NCBI GenBank assembly: GCA_001995005.1
Contig: MDJN01000212.1
Coordinates: 1-17,385 of the forward strand
Length of the DNA stretch: 17,385 nucleotides
DNA from: Candidatus Parepulonipiscium sp. PG-Nun2H_MBin03
GTDB taxonomy: Bacteria > Bacillota > Clostridia > Lachnospirales > Cellulosilyticaceae
Direction of reading: 5' to 3'
The notes under the pieces are model-generated. The model had not been told where the DNA came from and ran no database searches. It worked only from the letters and a program-made list of their open reading frames with translations. Below, piece after piece: positions 1-6,770 of this stretch. Made by a program: the position numbers and the translations under genes. Within the stretch, counting starts at the first letter, position 1. Each line of letters starts with the position of its first letter.

Positions 1-324
1 CAAAAAATTGATGCACCTAGTGGCACTGCACTAGCAATTGCTAATGCTATACAAGATTCACTAAATAACGATTATTCCTTATGTTTTGATAGATCTACAC
101 TACGTGAACCTAGGGAGCATAAAGAAATCGGAGTTCATGCTATTCGTGGCGGAACAATTGTCGGAGACCATGATATTATATTTGCTGGTATTGATGAAGT
201 GATTACTTTATCACATTCTGCCGCATCAAAAGATGTGTTTGCTGTTGGTGCCATTAAAGCAGCTGAATTTTTAGCATATAAATTCCCTGGCCTTTATAAT
301 ATGGGACATCTGCTAGGCGAATAA
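1..324 (+). CDS. dapB: 4-hydroxy-tetrahydrodipicolinate reductase, C-terminal part (5' end outside window)
   Basis: This is the last 107 codons of DapB, which reduces 4-hydroxy-tetrahydrodipicolinate with NAD(P)H on the way to diaminopimelate and lysine in the cytoplasm. The reading frame is open from base 1 and ends in TAA at 322-324. The first codons read QKIDAPSGTAL, which is the family's K-x-D-A-P-S-G-T-A substrate-binding loop; the catalytic histidine pair that normally precedes it lies just outside the window. Further on, RGGTIVGDHDIIFAG (about codons 50-64) is the second DapB signature. The protein ends in a short tail, NMGHLLGE. It converges on the minus-strand HIT gene and shares its terminator. 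Two further genes of the same pathway, dapL and dapF, lie at 2606-4718 on the other strand. Identification is firm; only the N-terminal NAD(P)H-binding half is missing, because of the window edge. Confidence 0.95.
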   Translation, partial: QKIDAPSGTALAIANAIQDSLNNDYSLCFDRSTLREPREHKEIGVHAIRGGTIVGDHDIIFAGIDEVITLSHSAASKDVFAVGAIKAAEFLAYKFPGLYNMGHLLGE

Positions 325-353
325 AAATCCACTATTTCTAGTGGATTTTTTTT
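323..353. terminator. Shared bidirectional intrinsic terminator between dapB and the HIT gene
   Basis: A 9-bp perfect stem (AATCCACTA at 326-334 pairing with TAGTGGATT at 339-347) closes a 4-base TTTC loop. On the + strand it runs into eight Ts, and A/T pairs can extend the stem. On the minus strand the 3' side also has a T run (complement of the A run at 323-327). It starts at the dapB stop codon and just overlaps the stop codon of the convergent HIT gene, so it probably ends transcripts from both sides. Confidence 0.88.
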
Positions 354-759
354 ATAGATTCTTTTTGAGCAACTCACATAATTCTGCTATTTCTTCTGGT
401 GTAGTTTCAAATTTAGTTGGTCTGTTTAACCTGACTACATCATCATTATAGCGTGGTATAAGATGCAAGTGAAAATGAAATACTGCTTGATTTGCAGCTT
501 TTCCATTATTTTGTACGACATTAATTCCATCTACATTTAATGCCTTTTTCTGTGCCTTTGCCATTTTAATAGCAAGTGGATAAATATTTCTTGCTATTTC
601 GTCTGGCATATCAAATATATCCACATGATGCTCTTTTGGAATAATTAAAATATGTCCTCGATTTGCTGGAAATTTGTCCATTATTACTTTAAATAAATCA
701 TCTTCGTATACTACATTTGCGTCTGAATCATCTTCCATTATACTACAAAAAATATCCAT
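352..759 (-). CDS. HIT-family nucleotide-binding hydrolase
   Basis: This 135-residue protein is a full-length member of the histidine triad family, small cytoplasmic enzymes that hydrolyse nucleoside phosphoramidates or dinucleotides such as AMP conjugates. The active-site triad is visible as HFHLHLIPR, with His95, His97 and His99. Upstream are the typical ANRGHILIIPKEHH strand-turn (about 32-45) and a conserved Asn-rich segment (VVQNNGKAANQ, 81-91). Many relatives begin CIFCKI and bind zinc; here it is DIFCSI, so the first cysteine is lost and zinc binding is doubtful. The start at 759 has an AAGGAG site six to eight bases upstream. Only 12 bases separate it from the stop of the flavodoxin/SCP2 gene, so it is probably the last gene of the long minus-strand operon, ending at the shared terminator. 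The exact substrate cannot be told from sequence. Confidence 0.92.
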   Translation of the reverse strand: MDIFCSIMEDDSDANVVYEDDLFKVIMDKFPANRGHILIIPKEHHVDIFDMPDEIARNIYPLAIKMAKAQKKALNVDGINVVQNNGKAANQAVFHFHLHLIPRYNDDVVRLNRPTKFETTPEEIAELCELLKKNL

Positions 760-771
760 TTTATTATCTCC

Positions 772-1848
772 TTAATTATATTCTCGATTACTCCTAAAAA
801 TTTGGTCAAGCTTTGGTAATAGGGCAAAGTTTCCTTTAACCTTAATTTTTCCTACCATAAATGCCTTTTGGTAACTTATACTTTTAATAATTATTTCTTC
901 TAATATTGTATCTAATAGCATAATTTCTACATCACATCTATTTGCCATTCCTTCATTATATCTACAATCTCCATTACTTATTACAATATAACCCATCTCT
1001 TTTGTATCATTAATTATATATTGCACCACCATATTAAGGCTTTTATCATATTGAGCTATAAAATAATGAGGTAAGCTTGCAATTCGTTTAGCAACTTTAC
1101 GTGTAACGTTAGTAGTTTGTTGTTGTGGCCTTGCATATGTGCCTGTTGATATAGGTTGGAAGTTTGTGTCCCCTCCAATTTTTCCTTTTAATAGATTGGT
1201 AATCTCTTCAATTTCTTTTTCTTCTGTATTAATGGTTTCATATTGTGGCGTAGAAGTAGCTATAGGTGCTGCCTCTACTGGTTGGGCAACTGTTGTTACC
1301 GGATTATTAACTTGTGGTTTAGCTCCAGTAGTAAATAGCATCCTTTCGCTAGATATAATATTTGATACACCTTGCTTTAGACTACGATAAAAATTTTCTA
1401 TTTGCTTATCTACTATTCTAAGCGTATCTTCCTCACTTATATATGAGTTAAATGCTATGCATCCACCGTCACTTCCTCCTAAAAATCTCCAAGCCTTACT
1501 AATTTGATAACCAGCCTCTATTTCTCCCCAAAAATTACTGTATGTAATCGTTAATAGGGGTTTGTCCAATATTTGGTGTATACTTATATAATTTAAAAAC
1601 GTTTGCATCGCTCCATGCATACCTCCTAGATATACATTTGAGTATGCGATTATCCCTGTGCTGTCATTTATTTGTCTTACTATATTATCCGCTATCTCAT
1701 TAGAATTACCATTAAAATATGGCAAGGTTTCAAGACTAATTTGCTCTAATTCAACTTCTAATTCATCCAAGACTGTAACTACGGTATTTTTTATATTTGT
1801 TAAAGCCCTTTCCTTTACATCAGCAAGTAATAGTACTATTTTCATCAT
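772..1848 (-). CDS. Flavodoxin-fold FMN reductase-like domain fused to an SCP2 sterol-carrier-like domain
   Basis: The protein has 358 residues in two domains. Residues 1-165 look like an NADPH-dependent FMN reductase/flavodoxin fold: a first strand KIVLLLADV, then a region reading GIIAYSNVYLGGMHGAMQTFLNYI (about 65-88), the place where the family contacts flavin. The FMN loop after the first strand is not a classic one, so redox activity is uncertain. Residues 172-250 are a low-complexity linker rich in Pro, Gln, Thr and Glu. Residues about 256-355 match the SCP2 lipid-carrier domain: a strand YIVISNGDCRYNEG and, near the end, KAFMVGKIKVKGNFALLPKL, the family's G-K-I-K-V-K-G signature. There is no signal peptide or membrane segment. 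The start could be ATG 1848 or the next ATG at 1845; AGGAAGGA spacing favours the second slightly. It sits 12 bases after the unknown gene and 12 before the HIT gene. Its substrate is unknown. Confidence 0.75.
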   Translation of the reverse strand: MMKIVLLLADVKERALTNIKNTVVTVLDELEVELEQISLETLPYFNGNSNEIADNIVRQINDSTGIIAYSNVYLGGMHGAMQTFLNYISIHQILDKPLLTITYSNFWGEIEAGYQISKAWRFLGGSDGGCIAFNSYISEEDTLRIVDKQIENFYRSLKQGVSNIISSERMLFTTGAKPQVNNPVTTVAQPVEAAPIATSTPQYETINTEEKEIEEITNLLKGKIGGDTNFQPISTGTYARPQQQTTNVTRKVAKRIASLPHYFIAQYDKSLNMVVQYIINDTKEMGYIVISNGDCRYNEGMANRCDVEIMLLDTILEEIIIKSISYQKAFMVGKIKVKGNFALLPKLDQIFRSNREYN

Positions 1849-1860
1849 AAATCCTTCCTA

Positions 1861-2535
1861 TCAAGTATTTAAATATGTTAGTGCTCTTTGCGGGTAATAG
1901 GCTATTATCCTATCTATCTCCCAAAATAGCCGCAACGCCTTTCTTCTTATTTCTATGTTCAATATATCTCCAATTCTAAAATCTATCAATAAATCTGGGC
2001 TAAATAAAATTCTATATGATTTAGTTTTGGCTAAATTTTTAAGGTTTATATACCCATCTGCGTTAATATCTTCTATCATAAAATATCCTTTAGCCTGTGC
2101 AGTAAAATTTTGCGGGGTACCTTGCTTTAATTTGTAATCTTTATATAAGTCTATATCTATAATTAATGGAGCATAACTAACTATAGGACACCCTGAAATC
2201 ACTTCTATTATATGTTTCATTTTATATAATCTATTGTACTCTTCTGTATATTGTTTTATCATCTGCAGAGTATTTGGTAAATTTTCTACATCATCTATAT
2301 ATATTATTAATTTATCAAAAGCTTGCATAAAGTATTTAGCTTGACTTAAATGGTTTTTATACCTCGGTACCCAAACTGCAAAAAAATATTCTATTAAACT
2401 CTTATCTAATTTATATAGTCTTTTATATTTAAAATCACTTTTTAAATATCTTAAAAAAGTATCAGCCGTTTCTTTTTCTACTGTATTATCATCTAAATTA
2501 TTATTATACTCTTGTACTATCTTTACAATATTCAT
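1861..2535 (-). CDS. Unrecognised protein: helical N-terminal part plus C-terminal beta-barrel-like part
   Basis: I do not recognise this 224-residue protein. The first 130 residues are rich in charged and aromatic residues and look all-helical (for example YIDDVENLPNTLQMIKQYTE). Residues about 145-224 alternate strands and turns, ending GDILNIEI then FWEIDRIIAYYPQRALTYL, which could be a small SH3-like barrel with a closing helix. No signal peptide, membrane segment or catalytic motif is visible. The open frame can be extended nine codons to a GTG at 2562, but ATG 2535 has a GGCGGGAAAG ribosome site at the right distance and is preferred. It is followed after 12 bases by the flavodoxin/SCP2 gene, whose ribosome site begins right after its TGA, suggesting coupled expression. 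It could be a clade-specific regulatory or nucleic-acid-binding protein, but that is a guess. Confidence 0.75.
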   Translation of the reverse strand: MNIVKIVQEYNNNLDDNTVEKETADTFLRYLKSDFKYKRLYKLDKSLIEYFFAVWVPRYKNHLSQAKYFMQAFDKLIIYIDDVENLPNTLQMIKQYTEEYNRLYKMKHIIEVISGCPIVSYAPLIIDIDLYKDYKLKQGTPQNFTAQAKGYFMIEDINADGYINLKNLAKTKSYRILFSPDLLIDFRIGDILNIEIRRKALRLFWEIDRIIAYYPQRALTYLNT

Positions 2536-2540
2536 GTTAC

Positions 2541-2549
2541 TTTCCCGCC
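2541..2549 (-). promoter_or_regulatory. Ribosome binding site deciding the start of the unrecognised gene
   Basis: On the minus strand GGCGGGAAAG lies just before ATG 2535. The alternative in-frame GTG at 2562 has no purine-rich site near it, so the shorter form (224 residues) is the better call. Confidence 0.6.
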
Positions 2550-2605
2550 TATCTATAACCACTTAGTATTTTAATTATTGACGTGGCGAGAAAGGTTTAT
2601 ACACT

Positions 2606-3778
2606 TTATAGATTTTTTATTCGCTCAACAGCTTCTATAACATTTTCTCTTTGTCCAAATGCAGATATTCTAAAATATCCTTCTCCATTTTTACCAAATC
2701 CTACACCTGGTGTTCCCACTACATGTGCCTCATTTAATAGTTTATCAAAAAATGCCCAGGAATCTAGACCATCTTTGCATTTTATCCACACATAAGGCGA
2801 GTTGTCTCCGCCTACTAACCAATATCCTAATTCTTTAAAACCATTTCTTATAATAACTGCATTTTCTAAATAGTAATCTATATTTTCTACCACTTCTTTT
2901 TTACCCTGCGGAGTAAAAACAGCTGCTGCAGCTTTTTGAACTACATAAGGTACACCGTTAAATTTTGTAGTTTGTCTTCTAAGCCATAATTTATTTAGCG
3001 ATACATCTTTTACCTTTAACTCTTGTGGAACTACAGTGTATCCACATCTTGTACCTGTAAATCCAGCTGTTTTTGAGAATGAGCAAAACTCAATTGCACA
3101 CGTTCTCGCACCTTCTATCTCAAAAATGCTACTTGGTAAATTTTCATCTCGTATAAATGCTTCATATGCACTGTCAAATAGTATAATTGAATTATTTGCG
3201 TTTGCATAATCTACCCAGATTTTTAATTGCTCTTTTGTATAAGTAGCACCAGTCGGATTATTTGGAGAACACAAATAAATTAAATCTCCACCATCGCCAT
3301 CTTCCGGCATTGGCAAGAAATTATTTCCTTCGTTTCCATCTAGAAAATTTATTTTTCTACCCGCCATTATATTTGTATCTAAATACACAGGGTAAACTGG
3401 ATTTGGAATCAGACTAGTCCCCGCTCCAAAAATATCTAAAATATTACCAACGTCGCTTTTTGCCCCGTCACTTATAAACACTTCATCTGACATAACATTT
3501 ACGCCTTTTGTAGCATAATAATCTTTTATAAGATTTCTTAAAAAGTCATATCCTTGCTCTGGGCCATATCCTCTAAATGTTTCCTTATGCCCCATTTCCT
3601 TAACCGCTTCTGTCATAGCGTCAATTACACTTTTTGTAAGTGGTAATGTAACATCTCCAATACCTAACCTTATTATCTTTACATCTTTGTTAGCATTTTG
3701 AAAGTCAGATACCTTTTTTGCAATGGTAGAAAAAAGATAACTTTGTTCTAAGTTTAAAAAATTTTCATTGATATTCAT
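2606..3778 (-). CDS. dapL: LL-diaminopimelate aminotransferase
   Basis: DapL is a PLP enzyme that converts tetrahydrodipicolinate directly to LL-diaminopimelate using glutamate, bypassing the acylated intermediates of the DapDEC route. The 390-residue length fits the family. Visible signatures are [13 protein letters not shown] near the N terminus, [11 protein letters not shown] (PLP phosphate contact), SPNNPTGA, and [20 protein letters not shown], in which Lys236 is the expected PLP-binding lysine. The frame stays open 23 codons upstream to 3847, but the residues there are not DapL-like, and ATG 3778 has an AAGGAGAA site five bases away, so the shorter start is used. dapF lies 115 bp upstream on the same strand and makes meso-diaminopimelate from its product; dapB is at the left edge. 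The gap before it carries a possible promoter and an inverted repeat, so it may be separately controlled. Confidence 0.95.
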   Translation of the reverse strand: MNINENFLNLEQSYLFSTIAKKVSDFQNANKDVKIIRLGIGDVTLPLTKSVIDAMTEAVKEMGHKETFRGYGPEQGYDFLRNLIKDYYATKGVNVMSDEVFISDGAKSDVGNILDIFGAGTSLIPNPVYPVYLDTNIMAGRKINFLDGNEGNNFLPMPEDGDGGDLIYLCSPNNPTGATYTKEQLKIWVDYANANNSIILFDSAYEAFIRDENLPSSIFEIEGARTCAIEFCSFSKTAGFTGTRCGYTVVPQELKVKDVSLNKLWLRRQTTKFNGVPYVVQKAAAAVFTPQGKKEVVENIDYYLENAVIIRNGFKELGYWLVGGDNSPYVWIKCKDGLDSWAFFDKLLNEAHVVGTPGVGFGKNGEGYFRISAFGQRENVIEAVERIKNL

Positions 3779-3782
3779 GTTC

Positions 3783-3790
3783 TTCTCCTT
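3783..3790 (-). promoter_or_regulatory. Ribosome binding site deciding the dapL start
   Basis: AAGGAGAA on the minus strand, five to six bases before ATG 3778. It rules against the 23-codon upstream extension of the open frame, which has no such site. Confidence 0.85.
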
Positions 3791-3791
3791 A

Positions 3792-3823
3792 AAAATAGTT
3801 TTAAATTTCCTAACAACTATTTT
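3792..3823. repeat. 9-bp inverted repeat in the dapL leader, overlapping a possible -10
   Basis: AAAATAGTT (3792-3800) and AACTATTTT (3815-3823) are perfect inverted copies separated by 14 bases, with centres about 23 bp apart (roughly two helical turns). It lies immediately upstream of the dapL ribosome site and overlaps the best -10 candidate (3819-3824). It could be an operator for a dimeric regulator or, if transcription comes from upstream, an RNA hairpin before the ribosome site. A/T-rich repeats of this size can arise by chance. Confidence 0.45.
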
Positions 3824-3847
3824 ACCATATTGTACTAATAATTTCAC
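3819..3847 (-). promoter_or_regulatory. Possible internal promoter for dapL
   Basis: On the minus strand a GTGAAA (-35, four of six matches) is followed after 17 bases by TAAAAT (-10), with a TG one base before the -10 (extended -10). It sits in the only gap over 100 bp inside the long minus-strand gene block. The match is moderate in very A/T-rich DNA, so it is tentative. Confidence 0.35.
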
Positions 3848-3893
3848 TATTTTTTTATCTGAACATCCTTTTTAATATATTTTGCTAGATCTG

Positions 3894-4718
3894 CTATAAT
3901 AATTCACCCTTAAATACAAATGTTGCTCCACCTGTCATATATACTGCTACATCAGTATATTCTATTATAAGCTCGCCCCCACGCAATCTAACTACTATAT
4001 CCGTAGATTTTTTGGCTAGTCCATTTAGCACAGCACCAACTGCAACAGCACAAGCCCCTGTTCCACAAGCTAAAGTCTCACCACTGCCTCTTTCCCATAC
4101 TCTCATCTTAAAACTACCGTCTTCTAAAATTTGTACAAATTCTGTGTTAACTCTCTCTGGAAAAATCTCATGATTTTCAAAATATGGCCCAATTTTTTCT
4201 AGGTCTATCCCATCTACATCATCTACAAATATAACACAGTGCGGATTTCCCATAGATACGCATGTTATTTTATATGTTTTATCATTAACTACCAAGTTAG
4301 TATTTACAATATTATCTAATTTTGCTGGTATATTTTCAGGCTCTAATATCGGAAGTCCCATATTCACTCTAACTGTATCTACTTTTCCGTCTATCACATT
4401 TAAATCTAAATATTTAATCCCGCTTAAAGTATCTATATCTAATTTTGTTTTATCTACTATCTTTTTATCATATAAAAATTTGCCCACACAACGTATTGCA
4501 TTTCCACACATCTTACCTTCACTACCGTCAAGGTTAAACATTCGCATCTTAGCATCGGCAATGTCAGAACGACATATCATCACTATGCCGTCTCCCCCTA
4601 CCCCAAAGTGTCTATCCGATAACTTTATCGCAAGCCCATTTGGGTCGTCTAATTCATCATTTAGGCAATTAAAATATATATAATCATTACCTATCCCGTG
4701 CATTTTGTAAAATTCCAT
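3894..4718 (-). CDS. dapF: Diaminopimelate epimerase
   Basis: DapF interconverts LL- and meso-diaminopimelate without cofactor, using two cysteines as acid and base. The 274-residue protein is full length. It opens MEFYKMHGIGNDYIYFNC, the family start, followed by GVGGDGIV (39-46), DGSEGKMCGNAIRC with catalytic Cys71, and ERGSGETLACGTGAC with catalytic Cys218. The AAAGGAG site lies nine bases before ATG 4718. The upstream gene, the sulfotransferase-like protein, ends 35 bases earlier, so the two are probably cotranscribed; downstream comes dapL after a 115-bp gap. Together with dapB and dapL it covers most of the aminotransferase pathway from dihydrodipicolinate to meso-diaminopimelate, for peptidoglycan and lysine. 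Confidence 0.97.
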   Translation of the reverse strand: MEFYKMHGIGNDYIYFNCLNDELDDPNGLAIKLSDRHFGVGGDGIVMICRSDIADAKMRMFNLDGSEGKMCGNAIRCVGKFLYDKKIVDKTKLDIDTLSGIKYLDLNVIDGKVDTVRVNMGLPILEPENIPAKLDNIVNTNLVVNDKTYKITCVSMGNPHCVIFVDDVDGIDLEKIGPYFENHEIFPERVNTEFVQILEDGSFKMRVWERGSGETLACGTGACAVAVGAVLNGLAKKSTDIVVRLRGGELIIEYTDVAVYMTGGATFVFKGELL

Positions 4719-4753
4719 AATTCTATACTCCTTTCATATAGTAGCTTATATTT

Positions 4754-6718
4754 TTATGATTCTACTACCTCATTACTTTCTTTTATAAGATGTGGCTCCC
4801 ATCTCTTTTTAAACTTCTCTATATCCTCTTCTGAATAAAAATGACGTACATACGGGTCACTATAACATTTATCAAAATACTCTTGCGTTAACTTAACTTC
4901 CTTCTTAAATTTTTTATATTCCCCACCATTCCACCTAGCTTCCCCTACATTTGTTAGGACTAGCTCATCAAATTCAACTCCTACCCATTCTGATAATTGT
5001 GGTACTATATCATTTAACTTTTCTAGCTGATATATAAATACCTCTAGGTTCTCATGCTTTATTATACTATACCCCGCTTCTTTATTAAATGGGTAGTCGA
5101 ATAAATTAAATATTTGCTCATTAAAATATTCAATCCAATCCTGAATAGCTGATTCTCTAAAAAATGGTGGTACATCCATATCTTTATTATAAAAATCACA
5201 ATTAGTGTAAATATATGAATTCACATATTTATCAAATATTAATTGAGATTCAGATAAATTATTTACATATAAATTTTTTAGATCATACAACACTTTATCT
5301 TTGTTAATTTCACTACTATTCAATTCATACATTACCTTTAACCCTAGACTCTCCAAAGATATGCTCACTAATTGTTGCACTTCAGATAAATGTTGTGCAA
5401 TCGGTTCTCTAACTGCACATATTAACTTTATATTCTTATCTGCCTTAACATTTAAATTTGCTAAACGTTCTATTCTATGCCATAAATTAAAAGTATTTAT
5501 CTTATATTTTATAAAAGTCTCATTTAGTGTATAATCACCAGTTTTAGGTGGTAAACATATAAAAATAGTATTTTTAATATTGCATTCATATAAATCTTTT
5601 AAAGAATATAGTACTAGATCTTGATCATACTCAATAATTTTTGGTAATGTTGTTTTGCTTATTATAGTACTAAATAACCAAGAAAAATAAATCTTTGATT
5701 TCAACAGTTCTAATGGTATCTGGCATACAATCTCTTTTTTATCTCCTAATAAATTTTCTAATTTACCTTGGAAGTGCTTGGCGAAAGCTGGTATCATAAT
5801 TAGTAATTGTACTTCATACTTAGAAATTTCTATTAACTCATCTACTGTAATAATCGGAATATCTTTTATTTCTTTCACTATATTATTTTGTTTATCCGCA
5901 CAAAATGCAATCACATCTATTTCAACAAATTCTAGATAATCAAGAAATCTTTCCATATCACCTAAATTTTTATTATAATTTGTAAAAAATAATATTACTT
6001 TCTTGCCTTTAAAAATTGGAAAACCTATTATTTCATACGCTTTATACATCAAATCATTTATAGCAACTTCATACATAACATCTTTTTTCTCTTTAAATAA
6101 GTCTATAAGTTTATCTTTTATTATTAGGTTAGCTATAGATACAAAAACTATTATTTGAGGGTCGTTATTAACTACTTCTAGTAACTCATCTGTTGTAATA
6201 ACAGGAATACCCTCTACCCCCCCTGCTTGCTCTGACTTATATTCTACATCTACACAAAATGCACTCACATTAAATCCTATCGTTTCAAGATATTTTTTCG
6301 CTTCTTTACCCCGTCGTCCTGCTCCAAAGATTATTATTTTCTTCCCCTTAAATACTGCCCAATCTGTCAACTCAAGAAAGTGATATGTTAAACTAGAACT
6401 ATATGCACTACTTATAATATCAGTTTTATCTCCTACTAATTTTTCTAACCTTTCTCTTTCTGAATCAAATGAGAGGTAAATCAAAGCTTGTGGTTCATTA
6501 TCAATCACTTCAACTAGTTCATCTGTTGTAATAACAGGAATACCTTCTACCTCTCCTATTTGCTCTGACTTATATTCTGCATCTATACAAAATGAAATTA
6601 CATTTATTTTAAACATCTCAAATGCTCTTTTTGCTTCTTTACCCAGTCGTCCTGCTCCAAAGATTATTATTTTCTTCCCTTCAAAAACAGATAAATCTGT
6701 AATTCTATTAACTCTCAT
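4754..6718 (-). CDS. Three tandem Rossmann-type units fused to a sulfotransferase-like (capsular polysaccharide synthesis family) domain
   Basis: The 654-residue protein has no signal peptide or membrane span. Units at about 7-105, 118-220 and 235-335 resemble the N-terminal nucleotide-binding domain of PglD/NeuD-type proteins. The first two carry KKIIIFGAGR and later GIPVITTDEL; the third keeps IPIITVDELIEI but has lost the glycine motif. The C-terminal part, about 380-645, fits the 'putative capsular polysaccharide synthesis' family (sulfotransferase fold): FICLPPKTGDYTL (387-399) at the PAPS 5'-phosphosulfate loop, ICAVREPIAQHLS (433-445) at the 3'-phosphate site, and an ending SDPYVRHFYSEEDIEKF typical of that family. 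The loop differs from the usual P-K-T-G-[ST]-[ST], so activity is not certain. It follows the PAPS-synthesis genes by 52 bp, which supports a role in sulfate transfer to a surface glycan. The acceptor is unknown; another group-transfer role remains possible. Confidence 0.7.
   Translation of the reverse strand: MRVNRITDLSVFEGKKIIIFGAGRLGKEAKRAFEMFKINVISFCIDAEYKSEQIGEVEGIPVITTDELVEVIDNEPQALIYLSFDSERERLEKLVGDKTDIISSAYSSSLTYHFLELTDWAVFKGKKIIIFGAGRRGKEAKKYLETIGFNVSAFCVDVEYKSEQAGGVEGIPVITTDELLEVVNNDPQIIVFVSIANLIIKDKLIDLFKEKKDVMYEVAINDLMYKAYEIIGFPIFKGKKVILFFTNYNKNLGDMERFLDYLEFVEIDVIAFCADKQNNIVKEIKDIPIITVDELIEISKYEVQLLIMIPAFAKHFQGKLENLLGDKKEIVCQIPLELLKSKIYFSWLFSTIISKTTLPKIIEYDQDLVLYSLKDLYECNIKNTIFICLPPKTGDYTLNETFIKYKINTFNLWHRIERLANLNVKADKNIKLICAVREPIAQHLSEVQQLVSISLESLGLKVMYELNSSEINKDKVLYDLKNLYVNNLSESQLIFDKYVNSYIYTNCDFYNKDMDVPPFFRESAIQDWIEYFNEQIFNLFDYPFNKEAGYSIIKHENLEVFIYQLEKLNDIVPQLSEWVGVEFDELVLTNVGEARWNGGEYKKFKKEVKLTQEYFDKCYSDPYVRHFYSEEDIEKFKKRWEPHLIKESNEVVES
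6152..6352 (-). repeat. Internal direct repeat, copy 2 (second Rossmann unit)
   Basis: This DNA encodes residues 123-189 of the 654-residue protein and is a near copy of 6485-6685, offset by exactly 333 bp (111 codons). Blocks around 6295-6345 and 6195-6260 are almost identical at the nucleotide level to the other copy. Hand alignment gives 47 identical residues of 67. Confidence 0.85.
6485..6685 (-). repeat. Internal direct repeat, copy 1 (first Rossmann unit)
   Basis: This DNA encodes residues 12-78 of the same protein and pairs with 6152-6352. The stretch around 6630-6680, covering the GAGR nucleotide-binding loop, is nearly base-for-base the same in both, including third codon positions, which suggests a recent duplication or gene conversion. 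Confidence 0.85.
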
Positions 6719-6770
6719 TAAATTTATCCTCTTTTCTCCTCTGCACTATTTAACTTCTCTCTTAAACTTT

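Noticed and set aside
3779..3847. A 23-residue N-terminal extension of DapL
   Set aside because: The extension has no DapL similarity and no ribosome site, while ATG 3778 has a strong one.
3779..3893. A lysine riboswitch ahead of dapL
   Set aside because: The gap is only 115 bp, shorter than a lysine aptamer, and no matching five-way junction elements or terminator were seen.
4754..6718. Third Rossmann unit broken by a frameshift
   Set aside because: The frame is continuous and spacing to the IPIITVDEL motif is kept; loss of the glycine loop looks like divergence, not a frameshift.
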